64,000 nt of DNA from Hetaerina americana. Taxonomy: Eukaryota > Arthropoda > Insecta > Odonata > Calopterygidae. This document shows positions 11,658-23,600 of this stretch, piece by piece. The translations under genes and the position numbers were made by a program. Every line of letters starts with the position of its first letter. Within the stretch, counting starts at the first letter, position 1. The stretch is from positions 12,180,997-12,244,996 of the forward strand of contig JAKTNV010000007.1 of the NCBI GenBank assembly GCA_022747635.1. The letters run 5' to 3'. The notes beneath the pieces were generated by a model that saw nothing but the letters and a program-made list of their open reading frames with translations, had not been told where the DNA came from and did not search any database.

Positions 11658-14600
11658 GTGAGATATAAAAACTTTGGAATTTCTGCGCTGTTATTGTTAT
11701 TAGATAATGGCAATTGTAACGGGTGGCACCTAAGGTGATTGCCCTCTCTTTTGATGCAAATGCGCGGTCAGTTAGGTTCCTTGTTATATTTTTATTCCAT
11801 TGTAACAGCTAATACTAAAGCTCTCACGACATAATGCCATGATGTTAAATTTCAATCGATTTTATTTATGTGAATGGTGAAATTCATGCGAAGAAAGGAA
11901 CACGCATCTCAGTTCTCTTCTTTCTAGTTCTCGTTTGACGTGAAAGATGATACCACTTCGCATGAGACAGCGCTGCGAATTTCTGGTTTTTCTTTAATAT
12001 TTTTATTGCTTCGCAGTTTGCGTTTTTGTTATGTGGTTTTCATACGAGAATGGCAACTTCAGTTCATTTTTTGTTTTATTTTTTTATCATTCATTCTTAT
12101 GTTGTCTGTATACCTGCCGTTGGTCTGTTGGCACATGATGAAGTTTTGTGAATATTTATTATTATTTAGAATAAGTAATATTACTAATTTATTTTATTTC
12201 TAACGTTGGTTCTTATTTTGCACACATCTTTATTGTGATTTAAATGAAATTCATAACGGTAAGGGCACGGTTTTCGTCTTCATGCATTAATATTTTTCAG
12301 ACGCTACAGTAAAAAGTGGTTAGATTGGAAAATTTTAATGATAATCCTTTACTGTTTGAATTATTTGCATTATTTTTATGACAACATTTTAGGATGCATA
12401 TTATGTAATTACTATGATTCATGTATCAAACAATCATGAAGGACCGCGCAATGCTTTTAAAGTTTAAATTTGGATGTAATGTTCTGATGTAGAAATACGT
12501 GCACCAGAATGGATGAATACAAGTTTTTACAATCAAATTAGTTTGACGTGATTTTTTTATTTTTACCGGTATCACATTTAAAATTAATAGAACATGATTA
12601 AATTTGGCGCCTTAGTTGCCGCTGTTTGGCTTAAAACGAGTTCAGTTAGTCTTTCAAGAAGTGAAATGTACCCTTGATAATTAACTTTCTCTTCCTTTAG
12701 AGTTATGTGAATTAAGTTTTATCTAGAGTCAACCTTTAATATAGCCTCTCAAATTTGATATTTATAACCGGCCAATTTAATTATATTGCTTGCAAAGCCA
12801 ATGGAACGCAGTTAATGCGACCACTGTAGCGTTTGGTCATCTAAAAATAGATATTTCTTTGTTGATACAAAAATTGTTTGATTCTTTGTATCACGCGTGT
12901 TATATATCCATGAAAAATTTATGTAAACTTAATTTTTTTACATTGTGTGGATTGATTACTATTCATAATCACGCATATGTTTAAATCAAAAATTACTTTA
13001 GCTCCAAATTTTAATTTTTTTAAAACATTCCGGCTTTACTATTGGTACAACCCAATGGAAAACCAATTGTGTCACCATTGCAGCATTTGGTCAAGGTCGA
13101 ATGTCGGATTCCTTATATGATAATGTCTCTCCTTGGTTCTTCGCATCATGAACACACGTGAATGACTCGCTTGTGGTCCTCAGGTGGTGCTTGGCACTGT
13201 GGGTGCCGCGGGTGGCGGTGAACTATGGCCCGCCGAGCGGCCGCCGGGGATGCCGTCCATCCGATCCCTGGACGTAATGTGCGGCAAGGAGCACATGGAC
13301 GTCAGGATCGCCTTCTCGCACCCCTTTTCCGGCATAGTGTTCTCCAAGGGCCAGTACGGTGACCCGCGGTGCGTGTACGTGGCCCCCCTGGGTCGGGGTG
13401 GGGGAGTGGGTGCTGCTCGCCCTGGCCTCAGCCTGCACCCCGGCGCGGCCTTCCGCACGGGCCGCAAGGCCCAGGATGAATCCCTGCGGCCCGGAGTCGT
13501 GGTGGCGGAGGAGAGGCATCGGCTCCGAGGCAGCCGCTCCGGATGGACTCCGGGAGAGGACTCCGGGGAGAAAGGGTCGCTGATGGAGACGGAGAGGAGC
13601 GATGAGGGGGCCGATGACAGGCTGGGGCTTGGGGTGGAGGAAGGCAGAGGCGTCGGGGGCCTGGGAGACGACGGTGGGAGGGTCTTCCGGTTCCGGATAG
13701 CATATTCCCGGTGCGGCACCCGCCCCGACCACCGGGGACAGTTCTACGAGAACACGGTGGTCGTGCAGTACGACAGGGACCTGCTGGAGGTCTGGGATGA
13801 GGCCAAGAGGCTGAGGTGCGAGTGGTTTGACGACTACGAGAAGAAGACGGCATCTAAGCCACCGATGGTCATTGCCGACTTGGATGTTGTCCAGTTGGAT
13901 TTCAGGGGTTGGTATTAATGAGGTTGTGCCCACTCTAACACTTTGCCGTTATGGACAGTCCTTAAATTACCTAAGACAAATGTCTACTTTTTTGAAGCAT
14001 CCCCCATTTCTTCCGATCCGAATATGAAATTATATATGTCCTCATCCTCCCTCTCTCTTACGCCGTAATCTGAACTATTATTGATATCAGGAAGATATCT
14101 AGTTCCAAATTAAATGAAATTTGGACTTGTAATATCATGCATGCGTGAATTTGAAATAAATATTCATAATTTTTTTTAATATGACGATAAATGTCCGAGT
14201 AAATTTGAAGCAGAAGATTCATTAAAGAATATTTGCACGGTAATCAACGATTGTTAAATTTCTTTTTTTAAAGAGCGGCTGAAATGATTCAATAATAATG
14301 TCAGCCTTATGTACTTTCTCCGGTAGCTCCTCCTACCTTTCATAAAGAATTGTAATAATATGGCACTCCTACCTCATCCCCAAAAGTCATAGGTACTTTA
14401 AGGATATCTCCTATTTTTATCTGAAACCACCAATGCCCCAGCATTACAGCATTCCTCGGATGACATTGTTAATAGAAAGAATTCTGGTGAATTTTGGTCA
14501 ATATGAATGCTTAGAGCATGGCCCTCTAAAATAGTAATTTTTTAACTACTACATACTGAACTGACTGAAAATGACACCCTAACATTGCATAAGACCCTTA

Positions 14601-17600
14601 TTTTACTGAATTGACAATAAAAAATATTCCCACTGTGCTGTTGTTTGAAATAATAGTGTTCGCGTATTTATCTATCATTTTTCTAGCTATACTAAGTTAT
14701 GATTTTTTAAGCAGTAGTGCCATATAATCAAATTGATTTCAAATTTGTGCACATCGGAAAAATTTACTTGTATTTAATGTTCACTAAGTCACGATGGACA
14801 ATGATGATCATGAATGACCTATTGCTCAGGAATCCATTTCGTTACGAATGTTTTTTTCCTTCAGCATTCTTGTGTTCTAATACACAACTAAGTGTTATTG
14901 ACATACCTTTTGCATTTTTCAAATAAACATTTTGAGACAATGTGGGGTAGCAATCATTAGTGTTATCATTTAAACACATTTTTTGATAAATTTGATTTAT
15001 TTATAAATTTCGATAAACGCTAAACTAGTTAATGGGGTGAAAAATTTCCTAGTATTACTAACGAAGCATTATAACACAAATCTTTCTTTTAGACAAGCAT
15101 ACAGTATATCCATTTCATATTTGCGACTTAACCTTAACGGCTTATCTTTTCTAAGCTTTGACGTACTATAATTATTGTTAAATGTTTAAGATTGTTATAA
15201 GTTTGCCAAATAAAAATAATATTAGCAAGTTTAATGAAATACTTAATTTTAATTCAATTTACGAAATAACGGGGAATGAACATTGTATAATCAAGTATGC
15301 ATGCAGTGTCCACTTAAATAAATATCTATCGTATAAGTTCGAAGGACCTTTCGTCGAGGGCGTAAACAGAGCGAGAAATCTCATCAATAACTTACACACG
15401 GTTTTTGCAGAGGAAGAACGGAATTTTCGATAGTTGCTGGGCGCTTCATTACAATTTTTCTCAGCTCTTCCCGTAGTCTCCCCTCTGGACTTCTCAGTCT
15501 TACGGTGTTATCGGGGCCCAAATGGAGACCGCTAACTTGGCATGAATCTACAAATTTTTCGGAAGCAACGTTGTCACGTCTTTTGCTTTAAATTAGACGT
15601 TGTCAAATTTTCTGATAATTGCCAATATCGACCGTACGCGATTTCATAGCCTTCTTTTATGGCCTTTGGAGCCAAATGGCCGACGGTTCTTCTCTTTCCC
15701 TCTCTCTCTCTCTCTCCTATCGCTATCTCTCATTCTCGGCGGATGAGTGTCTGATGTCTCGGGATACCGTTAAGCGTTAGGTTTTTGTTTGCCGCAAGGA
15801 AATAGGCCGCCGACGATGTGTATCAAAATTGTCTTCTTGCGAGGAAGAGAGATCTTGTGATGATTTTAATCGTTTGCGAGGAGGTTTCTTTAATTGTTTC
15901 TTACATAAAGGAGTGGAAAATCATTCGTTTTGTACCCGGGAATGTTTTCTTGACGCTGCTTTTCATGGATATAGGTCGAGTGGGAGGAATTCCTAGCATC
16001 TTCAGACGCTGGAATGTCACCCAATTTTAGTTTCCAGTTCGGATTTACATTTGAATAATGATTACTTTCGCAAACATTGGTATGCTTCCTTCAAGGCCTC
16101 GTTGGATAAAGCCTGTGGGAGATTAAGAAATAAATTTAGTCAACGTGGCGTTTGGGAGCGTATAATAGAAGTCTCGCATGCCCTGTTACGCTATCGAGGA
16201 ATACGTTTGTGTAATCTCTGAATTCCCACCTATGAAGAAAAAGTTGTTCATATGAGTCACACGATTGATAGAATTGCATTCTGTTGATCTATGTCATTTA
16301 CCTGAATCGTACTCATTGTTTATTCATTACGAAATTTTTAATTAAGCATGAAAAAACTGTTTTCCCGTTATATAACGACGATAATTGTACGTGGATAGAG
16401 GTTTTTTGATCGGACAATTACCAAAATTGAGTCGAAAGATGAAGAAAAAAATTTCCACATTTTATTCTGTCGATGACTGTACATGGATGTAGTTTTTTTA
16501 TGGCGACGATATAAATACACGGTCAATCAAATGAACATCGATATGAATGAGCATCACTCCGCCAGAGTTAGGAGCCGTTTTTCAAAATGGTGGCGTTAAT
16601 TTTTTCTCGATGTAATGGGTGGTTTTCTAATTGCTTGTGGAGTGTGTCGCAAATTGATGCCTCATTTATTTCATCCTGTAAGAGAGGACAGCAAGGGAGA
16701 GATCTCGGGCGTATACCTCCCGGCTGCTTTGTCTCGCCGAGGGATAGATAAATAATGTGTGTGTGAGATTGAGAGAGAATGAGACGGTGTAACTGAATGT
16801 GACATGAGTGCAAGAGGAAGGCTGGTGGTCGCGAAGGTAGTGGAGGAGGAGTTGGAGGGAGGGAAGGAGACCGGGAGAAAGAGAGAGAGAAAGAAAGAGA
16901 GAATCGCAAAATAAACAAACAAAGGTGTCGCGACTTCTACCGCGAAAAACCTTACTCGATTACTCATTCACGTCTGTCGTCATCTCCCTCCACGTCTGGG
17001 TCCGTCTTCCCCCGTCTCTCTCTCTCTCTCTCCATCTTGTTCTTTCTCTCATTCATGTCGCCCCCACCCATTTTACTAATCTCCCCTTTCCATTTGCGTC
17101 CCTCGTAGGTGACAACGTCGAGTGCTGGATGGAGGTGCAACAAGGGAAGGGGCCGTGGGCGCCCCCCGTGTCCGGAATAGTCCCGCTTGGAACAACCCTG
17201 ACGCTTGTCATCGCCATTAACGACTTCACAGGTCCGTATGCTGGTAGCGCGCTAATGTCGCAGGGTGCTCGACACCCATTCACACTTGCAGACACCTCCT
17301 CATTCACACACATACGCGCTCACACACTACCGGTGTTGTCCCTACCCTCGCCATCTTCGACGACGGAAGTTAAGTATTCGCGCTCGCACATACACGTACG
17401 TTCGGGCGCTCCCATGTCTGCCCGAAGCGGAAACGTCCGAAAAGACATAGCTGTCCAAATAACACATAGAATATAGGTTTAAAAAAATGGGAATTCACAT
17501 TATTTAAACAAAGAATGTTTGAATTTAACGGTTGCTATGCCTGAAAGTTAAAAAAAATATTTTATCAATGCTTTCCAGTCGATAAAAATGGTCGATTGTG

Positions 17601-20600
17601 GGTTTATAAAATATTGAACTGTCTTTTTTGTGGAATTAAATGTTTTCCTGATTGCTAATTTTTATTTTTGGCTCTTCTATTGTACTCGTGATAAGTAGTT
17701 TTGGTGCAGCATCTATGTAACTCCTGCGCGGATTTCGTGTCCAATGAGCCTTTGGTTCTTCAGGTTTTGAAATTTCAAACTAAAAAAAAACTGGGAGGAA
17801 GAAATCACAAAATAAGATACCTATGACATTTCAGGTCAAATGTTGAAAGAATTCTAGAGTAGTGGTAACTTATGGAATATACGTTATTACTTAAGCGCAG
17901 ACATATGCTGTGTCTATTGCTTCAAAATTACTTCATATTAGAGGTATATTATATTCTTGCCTAAACCCTGTGCGTAATAAACTTTTGATTGACTTTTGTT
18001 ATTTTCAAACTACCATATGATATTAAAGCACTTAATATGAAATACTATGCTGTTTAGTATTATAAAAACTTCTTAATAGTGGATCGCTGTAGTCCAGGGA
18101 GTAGAGCGTTGGCCTGCTGGCCGGAGGGGTTCAATTCCCGGGCAAGGCACTCTGGGCACCTGCAGCTCTACCCAAGCTATGTGATTTTTCGGCTACTAGG
18201 TCTAATAATAAAAATAATAATAATACCAGGTTTAATGTCATAATCATAGGTTTTATTTCTATTTTGGACCTTCATATATATTTTTGAAAGTGACTTTAAT
18301 GATTGATATATATGCCTCATTTGTATATCATACTCCGAAAGGGCGTGTAGCGAGGTGAAATCATCTATTTATCATGAGAATGACTATTATGCGGACGGAT
18401 GGACTGACAACGAAGTATAGGTTTACCCTATCCATACGTGTGTTTAAAAATTATTTTAATTTTTTTTATTTTTTGTTATCATAAGGAGAGGGTCAACAGA
18501 GGTAGTAAAAGTAGTAGACATCCCTGTATTTTCGCAAATCCAGTTGAGGGAATTTTTTTGGAATAAACTTATCGATAGCATAGTGCTTCATTCGATAGAC
18601 AACCGCGTTGGATTTTTGCTCGCGTTCATATTTAATTACTTTATCAACGATTTTCTTTCGACTTGATGACGAGACGTCGCGTTGCCACGAAACCCCTGCC
18701 TTTGTCCTCGGCGACGATCGTTATTCGAGTCACCAAGTTCCTCCCATTGATACGGGGGTCGTGAGTGTGCAAGTGTTGGCCCTTTTTCTTTCCTTCGTTT
18801 CCAAAAATTCTTCGACCCGGAAGCACGCCGCCGCCCGCGGTCTCTCTCGCGCGCGAGTGCGTCTAGGCGTTAAAAGGGCACGCGCTCCCCCCCCCTCCCC
18901 CACCTTCCTCATTCGGGGTCGTCTGCACGTCGTCATCCGTGTCGCAGTCGCCCGACCCCCACCCCCTACTCCTTCCCTCCCTCTCTCTCATCCTCCTCCT
19001 CTCCCCTCCCTCCGTCGATGACGCGAGTGAGCAGAGCACCAATCCTTCCTCCCCCCCCCCCACTCTGGGACGCATTCCTTTGCGTCCCCAGTTGCGCTTT
19101 CGCGTGGAAGGTGGGATGGGGGGAATGAAAGGGGCGGAGGGGGATTCGGATGAAGTGGCGGTGGAAATGTTGTGTGGAATAAAGAGCTTGATCACTGTTA
19201 TTTGAGGATTTACTCCCCCCAGCGGATCAGGTCAATCAGTTTTGTGACCGAATGGCGTTACAGCGGCCATTAGCGAGTGCGCTGATCACTTACATTATCC
19301 CATGGGGCTCTAATTCAATGATTCCCTGTGCTTGGTGAATGTAGAGAATTAACTATTTGCTGCACATTACGCGGTGGAGGAAATTTTTGGTGAAAAATTA
19401 GTTCCGATGAACGCATACATCCCTTCTTTCTCCTTTGGAAAAATATAAAAAATGTCAATGTTTTCAAAATGTAATAAAGCACTTTATATCTAGAAATAGA
19501 ATTATTAAAATGTATCTTTAATTATAGTTTTGGTGGAGATTCTTTTGGTTGAATTTTTTTAAGTAAATAGTTGGAATAATCCACTTTTTCATTACACAAA
19601 TATGGAAAGCTCATAAATGTATCGGATTCGGATTGAAGCTTCGGATTTAATTCTGGTGCTTATTATGGCGTGCCGTAGTCCATTGATATTTATTAGTTTA
19701 AAAAACCAAGCTAATGGTAGACATTTAGCATTTTATATGGGAAAAAATATGGGGCGGTCTAGTTAAGTAATATGGCAAAGGTAATTTAGTTTCTTTTGAT
19801 AAAAATAAAAGAAAGCGAGGGGAATTACTCTTAAGGATTATTTTCTTTTCAAACTTTTTTATATTTAATATGTCGTATTTTTTATACGAAAGAATTTTTA
19901 AAGCTCTTTTGCCAGTATATTACTTGGTTATTACATACCCCAATCGTCATTAACTGCTTTGCGGGTAATCCGCCGTAATATAAATTTACCACTAGCAGCA
20001 ACATCAAAGGATACTTTTGGTAATCCTACGTACAAAGTATGTATTCAGGATTAATTTTGATTAGGTGACAATGATAACCGCGATGGATAAATTATTAATA
20101 TTAATTATCTGGTGAAATATTGCTAGTTGGCTAACCTTTTTGTTTCTGAAATGAATATTCATTAATAATTGTACATACTATAAGTAACAACTTCCTTTCA
20201 AGTTTTGCGTTTCAATAAACTCAGCAAATCGATGCTAAAATGGTTTTTTTGCAAGATCAAAATTCACATTAGATATTTTCTCCATACGAAGTTACTTCCC
20301 TAGAACCAAATCAACGACGTTTTTGGTGACATTTTTTCATCATTTTGTAAATATAACACTTAAAATTATGTCCGTATTTTGATTTTAACACCACAATTGA
20401 TTTTTTTCTAGATATAACTCTTTGGATGAATATTATTCTAATATTTGAGCCATCTATTTACAGATCATCAATATCATGCTCACAGAGTTGGAATATTTAT
20501 TTAATCGCTTTTTTACCGTTTTATGGCTGCGACAAGTTCCAATCCATTGGGTGAGATTAGTTATGACGAATGTACATTAACTCTCATGCTCACATGATTC

Positions 20601-23600
20601 CTTGTCACATTTTCCGAAAAAAATATTTAAAAGTATCACTAATGAGTCAATTTATACAGTTTTTTACGAGGCAATGATATATATTTTTGCTCTATCACTA
20701 CAATTAGGCTTCGTATGGTCTTCCTTGTGTCTTGATTTTCACGACTTGATTTCCATTGCTATTGTGTTCGAGTCACTATTGATGTGAGAATACCGTAATA
20801 TCCGCCTCCATGCAATACCTTTCCCGTGCGATGCCAAAGATCACTGGCAAAGGGTTGATCATTGTTGGCTGCCAAAACATCTGGCTGCTGTCTTTGCCAG
20901 TAAGGCATGCCAATGACTGTTGAACTTAGGAATTCAGTTCATTCTTTCCGTGTGAGAGACACCGAATTTCCAGGAAATGTCTCATGCAATTGAAATCCAT
21001 GCCAAATAATGTTTTCATTTTTTGCTGATAAGAAAAGAGGCACTTTTTGTTTTACGTTTCGTGGGGCTGATTTCTGATTTAGCCCAGGGACACTTCCTTG
21101 AATATACCTGTCTCGATAGTGATTCAATAATTTTTTGATTAATTATTCTCTTAAATAATGTAAGTTAAAGGGTATCCAGTGCTCGTATTACCATATTGTC
21201 ATTGTTTTTACTTAAATCAACTATATTATTTAATTCTCTAATGTGTAATTGGTTCTGCAGTCATTAAGATATTTAAAGCTATCATTTCGATGATGCAATC
21301 CTTGCTATGGGTGGTGGCTGGTTTGAGGGTATTTTAAGGTGCCGATTCAATTAATTTTTTACATCAAGAGACTATATAATGATCACTAAGTCAACGGATA
21401 CCGTAAGCTAAATTCATATGCTCAAGAAAAATGCTGAGTTTTCTCTCCAGCTTCAATCTTCAAGTATAGCTTTGTATGGTAAAGTTTAAATTGAATGTTT
21501 TGAAATCAAATATGAAATTGCCATGCTTCTATTGCCTTGCCATGCTACTTTCATGGAATTGTATGGGATGCCTTGTCAAAAAGCTGATCGTCATACTAAA
21601 ATGTCCTGTGATAGCAAACGGAGGTTTAGTTCCTCCAAATCTGTTTTTCGGGTAAATCATAACAGTTATATGCGAGATCAGGGAAATTAAGGAAACCTAA
21701 TGTAATTCAGGGAAATTAATGTGTCATAAACATTAGTCAATAGATTTTCGCGTGTTTGGTGATATTCTCTGTTCTTGAAGTTCTATAAATGTGATACACT
21801 TGTTCGGACCAGGAAGAGAAACTTGGAAATTTCGACCTTGATAGGAATTCAAATCAAATTCGTATATTAATGTAATTTCATACTTTGCAACTTTATTGAA
21901 CAAATGTAAGATAAAAATGGTCCCTGATCTAATCAAAATGTTTACATTAAAAATTGCAGAAAAATATGGAACTCAAAAATATGGAAAAAATATGGATCGC
22001 AACGTAGAATCAGTAATATCAGTGGGTGTCAAATTTGAAATCAGTCTCATGTTTAGAATAATCGACCACCTGGTAGTTAAATTGTTTTTTATTGTCAAGT
22101 CAAATATTCTATCATGTAAAGAGGGACAAGGGCGCCTTATTAATCTTCCAAAGAACAACTAACCAATCAAGAATATCTTTGCAATCTGAATTCCAAAATA
22201 TCGGATTTTGTTTCTTCTACAATGGGTTTTATATTTTCTGATGGTCGTAGTTATTAGAGGAGACCCCCAACACCTGAGGTCATTTGCGCCATTAGGAATG
22301 GATGGGAAGGAAGGGTGGAGAGAAACCTGCTAAACCTTAACGAAAGGCGCCAAGGGGTCCGCCGTTTAACGTCTCATCCGACGGACGACTTACTCAATTA
22401 AAGTGCCCTCCACAAAGCACCTCAAGTAGAGGTGCTTTGTGGAGGGATCAGGATACCATTGAAAAATATATGGCGTCCGTCCGATATACTATAGATCCGT
22501 CGTGTAAAAAGTGAAATTTGCAATAAAAACGAAAAGCAAAATTTTCCACTGTCATTGTTGGGTGTTGCATTCTATTTAATCATATTATTAAAAGCGCACG
22601 CTGATACGCATGAATTTTGAACCTATCGGAGGAGTTATTGGCAGTAAAATCAGATGAATGCGATTTAAATCCTCCTGATTTGGAAAGAAATTCTTACAAC
22701 AGAGTAGTACAACGTAGTAAACAATAATGTAATAACCTGATTAGAAAAACCAGGACGCGAATCTTTCCGGATCTCGAAGGTGAATATCACGCAATGTTAG
22801 TAAAATTCGACATATTCAAGGATAATTCTCACACTTCTGTAAATATTTGTTGCCTAATTTTGTCCAAAAAGATCTCAATTTAAAAAAATAATGTTTCAGA
22901 TTTAAATATAATAATGAATCACGACGTGGATTCGGTCGTTGACATGATAACGGAATGGGTCTTGGGTTCATATTCATGTGATTTCTTCGATGATTCCGAA
23001 CTTCTTTTAAAGCCATCCGAGCATCAAAATGTTTTGCTTGCTGTAAAACTGATGAAACATGATCGATTTGCCTTGAATATGTGAATATAGCACGCCATTG
23101 TATTTTTTGGTGGGTGAGCTCCAACCTCACATATCGCACCAACCATTTGAACGATTAATATGTTTAATCATGCTTATTTTTAAGAATATGAATTTTATTT
23201 TATCTCAATTTTAGGATTTTTAAATCCAAACAAAAATATATCACAAAGACACAAGATTTTTCTTACCGATATTTCTATACACCTACACCCCGTTTCCTTT
23301 TGGGAAAAGGACTTACAAAAAAAGACTAATTTTAGGTGATTGCATGTAAAATGTTCCCTTTCATCTACAGCTACATAATACCCCGCAAGCCGCCGCAAGG
23401 GTGTGTGGCGGGGGATGTTAGGCCACAACCAATTTTACCAATATCTTCCATCCCTGCATACATTTCGTCTCCGGCACACGCATATTTCATTTCATGCAGT
23501 CGCTTCTGCACCTAGAGCATCAAATTACTCTTGTCATAAGGGTCTCCTCGACTGTATTCATTTATGGCTAACTACTTCTATCCCTTCCTCTCCAACCATC

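Noticed and set aside
13180..13933. Long antisense ORFs over exon 2 (up to 236 codons)
   Set aside because: Shadows produced by GC-rich exon 2; the + frame has clear ZP motifs and the antisense frames have none.
17232..17476. Extension of exon 3 by reading through its donor
   Set aside because: The sequence after 17231 loses ZP similarity, while exon 4 continues the domain exactly.
18608..19205. ORFs over the pyrimidine-rich island
   Set aside because: Low-complexity Pro/Ser or Gly/Glu strings on opposite strands; no conserved motif.
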